A stretch of DNA of 64,000 nucleotides from Clostridiales bacterium (GTDB taxonomy: Bacteria > Bacillota > Clostridia > Christensenellales > Aristaeellaceae): assembly GCA_024695415.1 (NCBI GenBank), contig JAILIE010000065.1:62001-126000 (forward strand). The letters are read 5' to 3'. Both the position numbers and the translations under genes were made by a program. Shown here piece after piece: positions 1 through 9,204 of the stretch (positions are counted from its first letter, which is position 1; every line of letters begins with the position of its first letter). The notes beneath the pieces are model-generated. The model was given only the letters and a program-made list of their open reading frames with translations. It did no database searches and was not told the origin of the DNA.

Positions 1-1
1 C

Positions 2-568
2 GACGCGGTCTCCCGGGCGTACCGGGACGGCTACCGCCGGTTTATCTGCGGCGGCGCGCTGGGTTTCGACACGATGGCCGCCCAGGCGGTGATTCGCTTC
101 CGCCGCGGGCATCCGGATGTTTCCCTGGTCCTGGCGGTTCCCTGCGCCGGGCAGGCGGACCGCTGGAGCGAGGCGGAGAAAAAGACGTACAGCGATATCC
201 TGCTTGAGGCAGACACGGTCTGCGAGCTTTCACCCGCCTATTATGACGGGTGCATGCTGGCCCGGAACCAGTTCATGGTCAACCATTCCTCCCTGTGCGT
301 CTGCTACCTGAAGCACTTCCGGGGCGGAACCGGCTATACGGTCCGGTACGCGGTCAGCAGGCAGCTGAAGCTGGTCAACCTGGCCATGGACACGCTCACG
401 GGTCCCATCCTTATGAAGGAGTGGTCGCCACGGAACTCTATATTCACATTCCCTTCTGCGCCCGGAAATGCCGGTACTGTTCCTTCATATCGTTTGAAGG
501 ACGCGAAGGGGACATGCCCCGCTACGTCCGTGCGGTACTCCGGGAGGCGGAACAAAGAAAAGCACTGA
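2..568 (+). CDS. SLOG-family (DUF1273/YpsA-like) protein, 5' end outside window
   Basis: The reading frame is open from the window edge, so the N-terminus is missing. The visible part has the nucleotide-binding glycine motif CGGALGFD, then the PCxGQADRW, GCMLARN and GGTGYTVRYA stretches typical of DUF1273 proteins of the SLOG (Rossmann-like) superfamily. Members of this family usually end shortly after a segment equivalent to LKLVNLA. Here the frame continues for about 50 more residues, out of frame over the start of hemW, and that tail has no family character. The molecular function is unknown; SLOG domains bind nucleotides or nucleotide-derived ligands. Either the native stop has been lost or the last part is not conserved. 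Family assignment is fairly secure, the C-terminus is not. Confidence 0.7.
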   Translation, partial: DAVSRAYRDGYRRFICGGALGFDTMAAQAVIRFRRGHPDVSLVLAVPCAGQADRWSEAEKKTYSDILLEADTVCELSPAYYDGCMLARNQFMVNHSSLCVCYLKHFRGGTGYTVRYAVSRQLKLVNLAMDTLTGPILMKEWSPRNSIFTFPSAPGNAGTVPSYRLKDAKGTCPATSVRYSGRRNKEKH

Positions 569-1584
569 TGGACGAGCCGGTCCAAACCGTCTATATCGGC
601 GGCGGGACTCCTTCTCTTCTTCCCGCTTCCCGGATGGAGGAACTGATCCGGGGAATCCGGGGCATCCTGGACCTGTCCGATGTGAAAGAATTCACCGTGG
701 AGGCAAATCCGGGAACCGTTACGCCCGAATGGCTGGACGCCTGCGCGCTCGGCGGGGTAAACCGGATTTCCTTCGGCGTCCAGGCGTACCAGGACGAACT
801 GCTGCGGACGCTGGGCCGGATCCACCGCTTCCCCGACGCGGTCCGCTCCGTGGAATCGGCCCGGAGAGCCGGGATCGATAACATCAGCCTGGACCTGATG
901 TTCGGGCTGCCGGGCCAGACACGGGCACAGTGGACGGAAACGCTGGAGGCCGCCCTCAGCCTGAAACCAACGCATATCAGCGCCTACGGCCTGATTCCCG
1001 AGGAAGGAACACCGATCTTTGAACAATTGCAGAAAGGGCTTCTCACCCTGCCGGAACCCGAAGAGGAACGGGAGATGTACGACGACGTGATCCGGATCCT
1101 GGACCGCGCCGGCATGAAACAGTATGAGATCTCCAATTTCGCGATGCCGGGCTTTGAGAGCCGCCATAACATCGGCTACTGGGACCAGGTTCCGTACCTG
1201 GGCCTGGGCGTCGCCGCCGCGTCCATGTACCGGCCGCGGCGGGACGGGATTTTCTGCATCCGGGAGAACAACCCGGAGAGCATGGAGGAATATATCCGGA
1301 TGACGGAAACCGGGGACGGCGCGGCGCGGACCGCGGAGACCGTCGCCGGAAAGGACGCGCGCTTTGAAACCCTCATGCTGGCCCTGCGGATGAACAAGGG
1401 GCTTTCACGGCGGCGCTTCCGGGAACTCCACGGAACGGATTTGGAGGATTGTTACGGAGACACGGCGGAACGCCTGCGCGCCCAGGGACTCCTGATGACG
1501 GATGAAGAAGGCTGGAGGCTGACGCGCAGGGGAATGGATATCCAGAACAGCGTGCTGCTGGAGTTTATGGAAGAAAAGGATTGA
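421..1584 (+). CDS. hemW: HemW-like radical SAM protein (heme chaperone, coproporphyrinogen oxidase-like)
   Basis: Radical SAM protein of about 387 residues, the usual HemW length. The CxxxCxxC cluster motif CARKCRYC lies at about residues 13-20, followed by the YIGGGTPS glycine motif and the NPGT and GVQ motifs of the HemN/HemW family. HemW proteins bind a 4Fe-4S cluster and heme and act in heme delivery, not as true HemN oxidases. The ORF track begins at 250, but residues before TELYIHIPF do not belong to the family. GTG at 421 is the only reasonable in-frame start near the domain edge. An AAGGAG lies at 416-421, too close to that GTG, so the exact start is uncertain. The gene ends one base before convergent recG. 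Confidence 0.85.
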   Translation: MVATELYIHIPFCARKCRYCSFISFEGREGDMPRYVRAVLREAEQRKALMDEPVQTVYIGGGTPSLLPASRMEELIRGIRGILDLSDVKEFTVEANPGTVTPEWLDACALGGVNRISFGVQAYQDELLRTLGRIHRFPDAVRSVESARRAGIDNISLDLMFGLPGQTRAQWTETLEAALSLKPTHISAYGLIPEEGTPIFEQLQKGLLTLPEPEEEREMYDDVIRILDRAGMKQYEISNFAMPGFESRHNIGYWDQVPYLGLGVAAASMYRPRRDGIFCIRENNPESMEEYIRMTETGDGAARTAETVAGKDARFETLMLALRMNKGLSRRRFRELHGTDLEDCYGDTAERLRAQGLLMTDEEGWRLTRRGMDIQNSVLLEFMEEKD

Positions 1585-1585
1585 A

Positions 1586-3595
1586 TCAGCTCAGGGCAAT
1601 CCCCCGCCCCTCATCTTCAAAAAACGATACAGCCGCCTCTTCCAGGGCGCGGAGCGTCTGTTTTTCGTCCGGATTCCGGCGCAGTTCCCGGACCGTATCC
1701 GCCGCTTCGTCCAGCAGGCGGACATCCGCGCCCGGCATGGCGGGCCCCAGGGCTTCGCCGGACTGGCGGGTACCGAGCAGGTCCCCGGGTCCGCGGAGCT
1801 CCAGGTCCCGCTGGGAAACGGCGAATCCGTCGTTGGTGCCGCAGAGGATCCGGAGTTTTTCGGTGGCGTCGGACAGGAGGAAGCACCAGCTTTCCTCCGT
1901 GCCGCGGCCGACCCGGCCGCGCAGCTGGTGCAGCTGGCTGAGGCCGAAGCGCTCCGCGTTCTCGATGATCATCAGCGTCGCGTTGGGATTGTTCACGCCG
2001 ACCTCGATGACGGTGGTCGCGACGAGCACGTCATAGTCCCCGCGGACGAAACCGTCGATCACGGCCGCCTTCTCGTCCGGTTTCTGGTCGCCCCAGGTCA
2101 GCGCGACGCGCAGGTCCTTCAGCGCGTTCTCCTTCAGGTCCGCGAAAACGGCCTTGGCGCTCTTGACCTGGTCCCGGGACTCGGATTCCTCCACCGTCGG
2201 GCAGACGACATAGGCCTGGCGGCCCCTGGCGACCTCCCGCCGGAGGAACGCGTACATATCGGCGCGTTTTTCCTCCGGAACCAGCCGAGTGCGGACCGGA
2301 ATCCGGCCCGCGGGAAGCTCGTCCACCAGGGACAGGTCCAGGTCGCCGTACAGGATCAGCGCCAGGGTCCGGGGAATCGGCGTGGCGGACATGACCAGGA
2401 CGTGGGGGGATTTGCCGTCCTCCCCCAGCCCCTTTTCCCGCAGCCGGCTGCGCTGGTTAACGCCGAAGCGGTGCTGCTCGTCCGTAATGACGAGGCCCAG
2501 GCGCTGCCAGGCAACGTCCGCGCTGATCAGCGCGTGGGTGCCGAATACCGCGCGGCAGGCGCCGGAACGGAGCTCCTCCAGGATGGCCCGGCGCTCTTTC
2601 GAGCGGGTACTGCCGGTCAGCAGGCGGCAGGTGATGCCGGAGGGCTCCAGGAGTTTTTTCGCGTTTTCATAATGCTGGCGGGCCAGGATTTCCGTCGGGG
2701 CCATCATGGAGGCCTGGAAACCGGACGCCGCCGCGAGATAGATGGCGCCGAAGGCGAGCGCGGTTTTTCCGCACCCCACGTCACCCTGGACCAGGCGCGC
2801 CATGGCGCGGTCCTTCTGCAGGTCGCCGGCGATTTCCAGCAGCACCCGCTCCTGGGCGCCGGTCGGCTTGAACGGCATGCCTTCCCAGAAACGGCCGGCC
2901 GTATCCGGCGGGAAGGAAAAGGCGTCGGCGGGATCCCGGTGGCTGCCGGCCATGGAGACATAGACCAGGTAGATCAGCAGCTGCTCAAAGGAAAGGCGGC
3001 GCCGGGCAATCCGGAGGTTTTCCGGGTCCGTGGGGAAATGGGCCTGGCGGATCGCGAAATTCAGCTCGCAAAGGCGGTGCCGGAGGCGGAAGCCGGAGGG
3101 CAGCGTCTCGGGGCAGCAGTCGTCCACGTTTTCCAGGGCGGCGCGGATCAGCTTCCGGAGGAAGCCGGAAGGCAGGCCTTTGACGGAACGGTATACCGGA
3201 TACCAGCCCGGCTCCTCCACGACGACCGGGTTCTGTAGGGTTCTTCTTCCCTCTTTGACGTTCAGCCGGCCGTACAGGCGGACTTCCGTCCCCGCCGGAA
3301 TCCGGGAGGCCATCCAGGGCTCGTTGAACCAGCAGACGGACAGTTTTCCGCTTTTGTCCCGGATCGAACCGGTGACGCGGGAAAGGCCGTGGAAATAACT
3401 GGACTTCAGGGGTTCGGCGAAACTGCCCTGCACGAGGATCAGCCCGGGCTGGTCCGTTTTGCAGGGATAAACGGTCATCCGGTCCTCGTACCGGACCGGA
3501 AGCATATACAATAAATCGCGCAATGAGACGATTCCCACTGCGCGTAAAGCCTGCAGACGAGCCGGGCCGATCCCTTCCAGATCCGCAAGTTCCAT
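1586..3595 (-). CDS. recG: ATP-dependent DNA helicase RecG
   Basis: Full-length RecG of 669 residues. The N-terminal wedge/OB region (about 1-220) includes the helix-hairpin-helix-like GIGPARLQAL start. It is followed by a superfamily 2 helicase core with Walker A GDVGCGKT at about 271-278, DEQH box, SATPIPRTL motif, and the C-terminal QLRGRVGRG motif. RecG remodels stalled forks and Holliday junctions. It is the last gene of asp23-fakA-recG: the start lies 3 bases after the fakA stop, and the GGAG Shine-Dalgarno sits in the end of fakA. The asp23-fakA-recG order is common in Bacillota. Confidence 0.97.
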   Translation of the reverse strand: MELADLEGIGPARLQALRAVGIVSLRDLLYMLPVRYEDRMTVYPCKTDQPGLILVQGSFAEPLKSSYFHGLSRVTGSIRDKSGKLSVCWFNEPWMASRIPAGTEVRLYGRLNVKEGRRTLQNPVVVEEPGWYPVYRSVKGLPSGFLRKLIRAALENVDDCCPETLPSGFRLRHRLCELNFAIRQAHFPTDPENLRIARRRLSFEQLLIYLVYVSMAGSHRDPADAFSFPPDTAGRFWEGMPFKPTGAQERVLLEIAGDLQKDRAMARLVQGDVGCGKTALAFGAIYLAAASGFQASMMAPTEILARQHYENAKKLLEPSGITCRLLTGSTRSKERRAILEELRSGACRAVFGTHALISADVAWQRLGLVITDEQHRFGVNQRSRLREKGLGEDGKSPHVLVMSATPIPRTLALILYGDLDLSLVDELPAGRIPVRTRLVPEEKRADMYAFLRREVARGRQAYVVCPTVEESESRDQVKSAKAVFADLKENALKDLRVALTWGDQKPDEKAAVIDGFVRGDYDVLVATTVIEVGVNNPNATLMIIENAERFGLSQLHQLRGRVGRGTEESWCFLLSDATEKLRILCGTNDGFAVSQRDLELRGPGDLLGTRQSGEALGPAMPGADVRLLDEAADTVRELRRNPDEKQTLRALEEAAVSFFEDEGRGIALS

Positions 3596-3598
3596 ATT

Positions 3599-5272
3599 TT
3601 ACTCCACTGAAATCAGGTAATAGTACAGCGGCTGGCCGCCGTTATGGCATTCGACGTCGCAGAAATCGTACTCCGCCTCGATTTCCGCGGCGAGGCTCTT
3701 CGCGTCCTCCTCGCTGACGTCCGCGCCGAAGTAGACGGTGATCAGCTCGTCGTCTTCGGTGACGATGCTCTTCATCATGTCCATCACGACATCGCGGACC
3801 GAGGAGCCGGAGAACTCAATCTGGCCGTTGTGCAGGCCGATGATATCGCCCTGCCTGATCTGGATGCCGTTGTATTCGCTGTCCCGGATCGCATAGGTCA
3901 CCGTGCCGGTTTTGACATGCTGGGAGGCTTCCTCCATGCGGCGGACGTTCTCATCCACCGGCAGGTCGTTCTGGAACGCGATGGCCGCCGCGATTCCCAT
4001 GGCCACATTCTTGGTCGGGATCACGCGGACGTCCTTCTTGCTGAGCTCCGCCGCCTGGTTGGCCGCGAAGATCACGTTGCCGTTGTTCGGAAGGATGAAC
4101 ACGCATTCGGCGGGAACCTGGTTTACGGCGCCGAGCAGGTCATCCACCGCGGGATTCATGGTCTGGCCGCCCTCCACGATCCGGTCCACGTTCAGGTCCT
4201 GGAAGAACTGGGAAAAGCCGGCACCGAGGGAAACCGCGACAAAGCCGTATTTCTTTTCCGGAGCGGCTTCGGCCGGGGCTTCAGGCTCCGCGGGCGCTTC
4301 CTCCGGCGCGTTTTGCGCCTCGAGCTCGCGCTTCATGGCGGCGAGGTTGTCGACGCGGATCTCGGAAAGCTCGGCAAGCTCGATACCGTATTCCATGGCG
4401 GAACCGGGATTGTCGGTATGGACATGGACCTTCGCCTGGGTCAGGTCGCCGGAGACGGTCACGTTGTCACCGATCCGGTTCAGGCGGCGGCGGAAGGAAT
4501 CCAGGTCATGCTCGTCGCAGTCTTCCCGGAAATGGCTCAGCGTGAAGTTCACACAGTAGGTATAGGTCAGGTCCCGGGTCAGGTCGTGGCAGTCGTCGGA
4601 AGCGGCGGAGAAATCGTTCTCCATGCCGGTTTCCGTCAGGCTGATATCCTCCCCGCGCAGGACGGCGGCGTAACCCTGGTAAATCAGCATGAGGCCTCGT
4701 CCGCCGGAATCCACGACGCCCGCCTGCTTCAAAGCAGGCAGCATGTCGGGGGTCTTCTTCAGGATCGCCTCGCCGCTCTTGAGGATGACGCTGAACAGCT
4801 TGTCAAAATCCTCCGGATCGCGGGAAGCCTGTTTCTGCGCGTCTTCCGCGACGACGCGGGCCACTGTCAGGATCGTGCCTTCCTTCGGCTTCATGACGGC
4901 TTTATAGGCCATTTCCGCGCCCTTGGCGAGGGCCGCGGCGAACTGGACGGGCGTGATCTTGTCGACGCCGTTCAGGGACTTGGCGAAACCGCGCAGAAGC
5001 TGGCTGGTAATGACGCCGGAGTTTCCGCGGGCGCCCCGCAGCGCGCCCTTGGCCAGGGCGTTGGCCGCCTCGTCTGCGCGCAGGAATTCCTTGCTGTTGA
5101 TCTCGCGCGTCGCGGACTGCATGGTCAGGGTCATATTGGTACCGGTATCGCCGTCCGGAACGGGGAAAACGTTCAGGGCGTCCACCGCCTCCCGGTTCCT
5201 TTCCAGGAGGGCGGTCCCGGCAACCGCCATATCGCGAAGCAGCAAACCGTCAATCGTTTTAAACTGTATCAA
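3599..5272 (-). CDS. fakA: Fatty acid kinase subunit FakA (DhaL/DAK2-domain protein, YloV)
   Basis: A 557-residue protein with an N-terminal DhaL kinase domain, in which DGDTGTNM at about 40-47 supplies the Mg-ATP aspartates. The RGARGNSGVI segment and a C-terminal FakA domain follow. Between them is a low-complexity Ala/Pro/Glu linker (about residues 320-340). FakA phosphorylates fatty acids held by a FakB (DegV-like) partner so that exogenous fatty acids enter phospholipid synthesis. No fakB is in the window. It lies between asp23 and recG on one transcript, as in many Bacillota (yloU-yloV-recG). Confidence 0.9.
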   Translation of the reverse strand: MIQFKTIDGLLLRDMAVAGTALLERNREAVDALNVFPVPDGDTGTNMTLTMQSATREINSKEFLRADEAANALAKGALRGARGNSGVITSQLLRGFAKSLNGVDKITPVQFAAALAKGAEMAYKAVMKPKEGTILTVARVVAEDAQKQASRDPEDFDKLFSVILKSGEAILKKTPDMLPALKQAGVVDSGGRGLMLIYQGYAAVLRGEDISLTETGMENDFSAASDDCHDLTRDLTYTYCVNFTLSHFREDCDEHDLDSFRRRLNRIGDNVTVSGDLTQAKVHVHTDNPGSAMEYGIELAELSEIRVDNLAAMKRELEAQNAPEEAPAEPEAPAEAAPEKKYGFVAVSLGAGFSQFFQDLNVDRIVEGGQTMNPAVDDLLGAVNQVPAECVFILPNNGNVIFAANQAAELSKKDVRVIPTKNVAMGIAAAIAFQNDLPVDENVRRMEEASQHVKTGTVTYAIRDSEYNGIQIRQGDIIGLHNGQIEFSGSSVRDVVMDMMKSIVTEDDELITVYFGADVSEEDAKSLAAEIEAEYDFCDVECHNGGQPLYYYLISVE

Positions 5273-5326
5273 AGGATTATTCCTCCGTATGCACTTTCAT
5301 TCACAGGGGCATCAGGCCGGATCTGG

Positions 5327-5677
5327 TCAGATGCGGATCCCCTCGACCGAGATGCTGACTTTCCGCACTTTGACACCGGTCATGCTTTCCAGCTTGTAGC
5401 GCACGGTCTCAACAATCGTCTTGCAGACTTCCGAAATGGAAATCCCGTACTCCACGATAATGAACAGATCGACGTCGAGCATATCGCCGACGTTGCGGAT
5501 CTGGACACCCTTGGACAGGTTTTCACGGCCGAGCCACTCGACAATCCCGTCTGTAGCGCGCTTACCGGACATCGCGACGATGCCGTAGCACTCCAGAGCG
5601 GCATAACCGACCACTTTCATCATGACATCCTCAGCGATAAAGATGGTGCCGTATTCGTTCTTCACTTTGCATTCCAT
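5327..5677 (-). CDS. Asp23/Gls24 family envelope stress protein (YloU-like)
   Basis: A 116-residue Asp23/Gls24-family protein: EYGTIFIAEDVMMKVVGYAALECYGI at the N-terminus and the VRYKLESMTGVKVRKVSISVEGIRI ending are hallmark segments. Staphylococcal Asp23 is a cell-envelope-associated protein induced by alkaline stress; YloU-type homologues sit upstream of fakA. This copy is the first gene of the asp23-fakA-recG unit and has a strong promoter about 70 bases upstream. No transmembrane segment is visible, so envelope association would need a partner protein. Confidence 0.88.
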   Translation of the reverse strand: MECKVKNEYGTIFIAEDVMMKVVGYAALECYGIVAMSGKRATDGIVEWLGRENLSKGVQIRNVGDMLDVDLFIIVEYGISISEVCKTIVETVRYKLESMTGVKVRKVSISVEGIRI

Positions 5678-5742
5678 ACGTTTCGCCTCCTTGCATCCAC
5701 CGCGGCGCGTCAGATACGCCGCAACCGAAAATGGACTATAAT

Positions 5743-5771
5743 ATTATACGGGATTTCACAGGGATTATCAA
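5743..5771 (-). promoter_or_regulatory. Sigma-A-type promoter of asp23-fakA-recG
   Basis: Read on the minus strand there is TTGATA, a 17-base spacer and TATAAT, about 65 bases before the asp23 start codon. Near-consensus vegetative promoter. Confidence 0.8.
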
Positions 5772-5832
5772 GCCTTTTCACAAGCCGGATCCCCCCGCGC
5801 GGCGGAACGGGCATGAATGACGGCGAAAAACC

Positions 5833-5861
5833 TTGACAAGCGCCGGCGTTTTGAACATAAT
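5833..5861 (+). promoter_or_regulatory. Sigma-A-type promoter of the tyrosine T-box operon
   Basis: TTGACA at 5833-5838, a 17-base spacer, and CATAAT at 5856-5861. Transcription would begin a few bases before the T-box stem I, exactly where a T-box leader needs it. Confidence 0.85.
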
Positions 5862-5865
5862 AGGT

Positions 5866-6096
5866 TATCAGCAATGAAGGGAAGAGTATCCCGGTTCCCG
5901 GCTTTCAGAGAGCTTCCGTAAGGTGCGAGGAAGCAGCCGCCCGCGGAGAAGTACATCCCGGAGCCACCCTCCGAAAGCGCGCGCGCCGGTAGGCGGGGTC
6001 CGGTCCGCCGGTTACAGCGTGAAATGAGAGCGCGGTTTCATCCGCGCTGAACGGGAGTGGTACCGCGGCTCTTCGCCTTCCGAAGAGCTTTTTTAT
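5866..6096 (+). ncRNA. T-box leader riboswitch, tyrosine-specific by its specifier codon
   Basis: The leader carries the conserved T-box sequence GGAGTGGTACCGCGG at 6054-6068 and an AGTA motif near the 5' end of stem I. In the descending strand of stem I, GAAGTACATCCC places UAC (5952-5954) as specifier codon, meaning tyrosine; the GGGA/TCCC pairing that closes the stem supports this placement. A terminator follows the T-box bulge sequence. Uncharged tRNA-Tyr would stabilise the antiterminator and allow transcription of the downstream aminotransferase and tyrS. The identity agrees with tyrS being in the operon. Confidence 0.9.
6068..6094 (+). terminator. T-box regulated intrinsic terminator
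   Basis: GCTCTTCG, a five-base loop CCTTC, CGAAGAGC, then six T residues. The 5' arm directly follows the CCGCGG end of the T-box sequence, the expected arrangement for mutually exclusive antiterminator and terminator structures. Confidence 0.9.
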
Positions 6097-6120
6097 TTTC
6101 CTTTTTCAGGAGGGACCGGA

Positions 6121-7302
6121 ATGAAACAGTCAGACATTCAGTTCGCCCATCGTTTTGACCAGGTGACCGGCAGCGCCATCCGCGAGATCTTCAAGGTGAT
6201 CGCCCAGCCGGGCATGATTTCCTTTGCCGGCGGCAATCCGTCCCTGGACGCGCTGCCGGATCAGGTTTGCGCGGATATCGCGGAGCACGTGCTGCGGGAA
6301 AACGGCAAGCAGATCCTGCAGTACGGCGCGACGGAAGGCTATCCCGCCTTCCTGGAGAGCCTGCACGAATATGTCAACAAGCAGCTGAACTGCGAAGTTC
6401 CGGCGGTCCTGCCTGTGACGGGCTCCACGCAGGCGATGGACCTTCTGTGCAAGGCGCTGATCGATCCGGGTGACGTGGTGCTGGTGGAAAATCCCTCTTT
6501 CCTCGGCAACCTGCAGTGCATGAAGCTGTACCAGGCGAAGCTCGTCCCGGTGGAAAGCGACGGGGACGGCATCCTGACGGACGACCTGGAGGCGAAGATC
6601 AAACGCTTCCATCCGAAGATGCTCTATACCATCCCCACCTTCCAGAATCCTTCCGGGAAGACGCTGCCCGCGGACCGGCGGCAGAAGATCGCCGAGCTGG
6701 CCAACCGGTACCATATGGTGGTGGCCGAGGACGATCCCTACCGCGACCTGCGGTATGACGGCCTCCCCCTTCCCGCCATCAAGTATTTCGACGAGGACGG
6801 CTGGGTCATGTTCCTGGGCAGCTTCAGCAAGATTATCTCCCCGGGGCTGCGCGTGGGATATATCGCCGGCGATCCCGGCGTGATCCGGAAGTGTACGGTC
6901 GGTAAACAGTCCACGGACGTCCATACGTCCAACCTGAACCAGGCCATCGTGGACCGCTTCCTGCGGGACAACCTGCTGCCCGATCATATCCGCTCCATCT
7001 GCGCCGACTACGGCAAGAAAATGCGTCTGATGCTGAACAAGCTCGACGAGTTCCCGGAGGGCGTGAAGCACACTTCCCCGCAGGGCGGCCTGTTCATCTG
7101 GGCGGAGCTTCCGGAACACATCAACGCCCGGAAACTGCTGGACCTGGCCATTGCAAGAAAGGTCGCCTTCGTCCCCGGCACGCATTTCTGCGTGGACGGC
7201 GGGCACGAAAACACGCTGCGGCTGAATTTTTCCAACAGCACGGTGGATCAGATCATCACGGGAATGGATATCCTGAATGAACTGGTTGCCGCCATGAAAT
7301 AA
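6121..7302 (+). CDS. PLP-dependent aminotransferase, fold type I (probably aromatic/multi-substrate)
   Basis: A 393-residue class I/II aminotransferase of the MocR-like/LysN group. Visible features: SFAGGNPS near the N-terminus, [18 protein letters not shown], and the PLP-lysine motif [15 protein letters not shown]. These enzymes transfer amino groups between 2-oxo acids and aromatic, branched or 2-aminoadipate-type substrates, and sequence alone does not fix the substrate. It sits directly behind a tyrosine T-box and 19 bases before tyrS, so it responds to tRNA-Tyr charging. The last step of tyrosine synthesis from 4-hydroxyphenylpyruvate is therefore the favoured role (inference). Confidence 0.85.
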   Translation: MKQSDIQFAHRFDQVTGSAIREIFKVIAQPGMISFAGGNPSLDALPDQVCADIAEHVLRENGKQILQYGATEGYPAFLESLHEYVNKQLNCEVPAVLPVTGSTQAMDLLCKALIDPGDVVLVENPSFLGNLQCMKLYQAKLVPVESDGDGILTDDLEAKIKRFHPKMLYTIPTFQNPSGKTLPADRRQKIAELANRYHMVVAEDDPYRDLRYDGLPLPAIKYFDEDGWVMFLGSFSKIISPGLRVGYIAGDPGVIRKCTVGKQSTDVHTSNLNQAIVDRFLRDNLLPDHIRSICADYGKKMRLMLNKLDEFPEGVKHTSPQGGLFIWAELPEHINARKLLDLAIARKVAFVPGTHFCVDGGHENTLRLNFSNSTVDQIITGMDILNELVAAMK

Positions 7303-7321
7303 CGAACCGGAGGACAAAAAC

Positions 7322-8560
7322 ATGGAACACATTCTCGACATCCTGAAGGAACGCGGATTCATCGCCCAGACGACGTTTGAGGACGAACTGTACGAACAGC
7401 TGAAAACGCCGACCACCTTTTACGTCGGCTTCGACCCCACGGCGGACAGCCTGCATATCGGCCACTATATCCCGATCATGGCCATGGCGCATATGCAGCG
7501 CGCCGGCCATCAACCCATTGCGCTGATGGGCGGCGGAACCGCCATGATCGGCGATCCTTCCGGAAAGACGGATATGCGGAAGATGATGACCGTTGAAACC
7601 ATCGACCATAATGTGGAATGCATCAAAAAGCAGATGTCCCGCTTCCTGGACTTCAGCGAAGGCCAGGCCATCATCGTCAACAACGGCGACTGGCTGCGCC
7701 ACCTGAACTTCATCGATTTCATGCGGGATATCGGCTCGATGTTCTCGGTGAACAAGATGCTGACGGCGGACTGCTACAAGGCCCGGATGGCGACGGAAAA
7801 CGGCCTCAGCTTCCTGGAGTTCACCTACATGCTGATGCAGAGCTACGACTTCCTGGAGCTCTTCCAGCGCTACGGATGCCGCCTGGAGATGGGCGGAAAC
7901 GACCAGTGGAGCAACATGCTCGGCGGCGCCGACCTGATCCGCCGGAAGTACCAGAACCGCGAAAAGGCCTTCGCGTGCACCTTCCAGCTGCTGCTGACGC
8001 ATGACGGGCGGAAGATGGGCAAGACAGAAGCCGGCGCCCTGTGGCTGGATCCGGCCAAGACCACGCCCTACCAGTTCTACCAGTACTGGCGGAACGTGGA
8101 CGACAAGGACGTGGAGAAGTGCCTGGCTCTGCTGACCTTCCTTCCGATGGATGAGGTCCGCCGCCTCGGCGCGCTGAAGGACTCCGAAATCAACGAGGCG
8201 AAAAAGGTGCTGGCTTTTGAAGTGACGAAGCTCGTTCACGGCGAGGAGGAAGCCCGGAAGGCCGCTGAGGCCGCGTCTTCCCTCTTCGGCGGAAGCGGAG
8301 CGGCCGCGGGCAACGTGCCGACGCTGGAAGTCAGCGCGGATTCGCTCAGCCAGGACGCGCGGGTATCCACGCTGCTGGTGCTGTCCGGCCTGTGCAAGAG
8401 CCAGAGCGACGCCCGGAAGCAGATTGAGCAGAACGCGGTTTCCATCGACGACGAAAAGGTGACGGACACCGCCGCAGCCGTGACCGCGGAGCAGCTTTCC
8501 GGCGACGGCATCCTGCTGAAAAAGGGTAAGAAGAGCTTCTGCCGCGTCCTGCTGAAATGA
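7322..8560 (+). CDS. tyrS: Tyrosyl-tRNA synthetase
   Basis: A 412-residue class I synthetase. The HIGH motif is at 45-48 and KMGKT (KMSKS equivalent) at about 231-235. The tyrosine pocket segment GGNDQWSN, and a C-terminal S4 RNA-binding domain from about residue 345, are all present. It charges tRNA-Tyr in the cytoplasm. It is the second gene of the T-box operon, with an AACCGGAGGACAAAAAC ribosome-binding region. Its stop overlaps the start of the YigZ gene. Confidence 0.97.
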   Translation: MEHILDILKERGFIAQTTFEDELYEQLKTPTTFYVGFDPTADSLHIGHYIPIMAMAHMQRAGHQPIALMGGGTAMIGDPSGKTDMRKMMTVETIDHNVECIKKQMSRFLDFSEGQAIIVNNGDWLRHLNFIDFMRDIGSMFSVNKMLTADCYKARMATENGLSFLEFTYMLMQSYDFLELFQRYGCRLEMGGNDQWSNMLGGADLIRRKYQNREKAFACTFQLLLTHDGRKMGKTEAGALWLDPAKTTPYQFYQYWRNVDDKDVEKCLALLTFLPMDEVRRLGALKDSEINEAKKVLAFEVTKLVHGEEEARKAAEAASSLFGGSGAAAGNVPTLEVSADSLSQDARVSTLLVLSGLCKSQSDARKQIEQNAVSIDDEKVTDTAAAVTAEQLSGDGILLKKGKKSFCRVLLK

Positions 8561-9201
8561 TGGAATCCTATGTGACCGTACGCGAACGCGCGTCGGATGA
8601 AATCGTAATCCAGAAGAGCCGGTTCCTCTGTTTCGCTTCGCCGTGCGACAGCGAGGAAGAGGCCCTGGCCTTCCTGGAGGAGCTTCGCGCCGCCTACCGC
8701 GACGCGACACACCATTGCTACGCCTATATCACGGGAACGAACGGCGGAACCATGCGCTACAGCGACGACGGGGAGCCCGGCGGTACAGCCGGGCTCCCCA
8801 TCATCAGCGTGATGCGCACTTTGAATATTGTCAATTGCTGCGTGGTCATCGTCCGCTATTTCGGCGGTACCCTGCTGGGGACCGGCGGGCTGGTGCGGGC
8901 GTATACGGAAGGCTGCAAAACCGCCCTTTCCGCCGCGGGCGTCGTCCGTATGGAGCTGACGAGCCACGAATTCTGCGAAGTTCCCTACTCCGCCTGGGAT
9001 TCCGTCCGTCACGAAGCGAAAAAGTTCCCGGTCCGCATCACGGACGAGGCGTTTGAAACGGCGGTGACTTTCCGGCTGTCCGTCCGTCCCCGGGACCGGG
9101 CGGAAGCGCTCGAGGCGCTGACCCGCGCCGCGGGAAGGAACCTCACCAGCATTCCCGAGGAGGAATCCTTTGATCCCTGGGAAACGGACGGAGAATCCTG
9201 A
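8557..9201 (+). CDS. YigZ/IMPACT family protein (UPF0029)
   Basis: A 214-residue protein with the IMPACT-family signature: THHCYAYI, the [13 protein letters not shown] loop and [19 protein letters not shown], followed by a DUF1949-type C-terminal ferredoxin-like domain. Eukaryotic IMPACT influences translation control; the bacterial role is not established. Translational coupling to tyrS by an ATGA overlap suggests co-expression. ATG at 8560 is an equally possible start. The coding sequence contains a perfect 12-bp inverted repeat at the [10 protein letters not shown] codons. It ends 3 bases before convergent deoD with no terminator visible. Confidence 0.88.
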   Translation: MMESYVTVRERASDEIVIQKSRFLCFASPCDSEEEALAFLEELRAAYRDATHHCYAYITGTNGGTMRYSDDGEPGGTAGLPIISVMRTLNIVNCCVVIVRYFGGTLLGTGGLVRAYTEGCKTALSAAGVVRMELTSHEFCEVPYSAWDSVRHEAKKFPVRITDEAFETAVTFRLSVRPRDRAEALEALTRAAGRNLTSIPEEESFDPWETDGES

Positions 9202-9204
9202 TCC

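Noticed and set aside
250-420. hemW starting at ATG 250
   Set aside because: The extra 57 residues lie over the SLOG gene and are not HemW-like; GTG 421 is nearer the domain edge.
74-568. SLOG gene as a complete gene starting at ATG 74
   Set aside because: The conserved glycine motif begins before 74, so the true start is outside the window.
5700-5722. GC-rich inverted repeat before asp23 as an operator or terminator
   Set aside because: GGCGCGT...ACGCC pairing is short and has no T-run; not distinguishable from background GC content.
3644-5836. A 730-residue plus-strand ORF over fakA and asp23
   Set aside because: Antisense shadow of real minus-strand genes in GC-rich DNA; low-complexity His/Val/Asp-rich translation, no domain.
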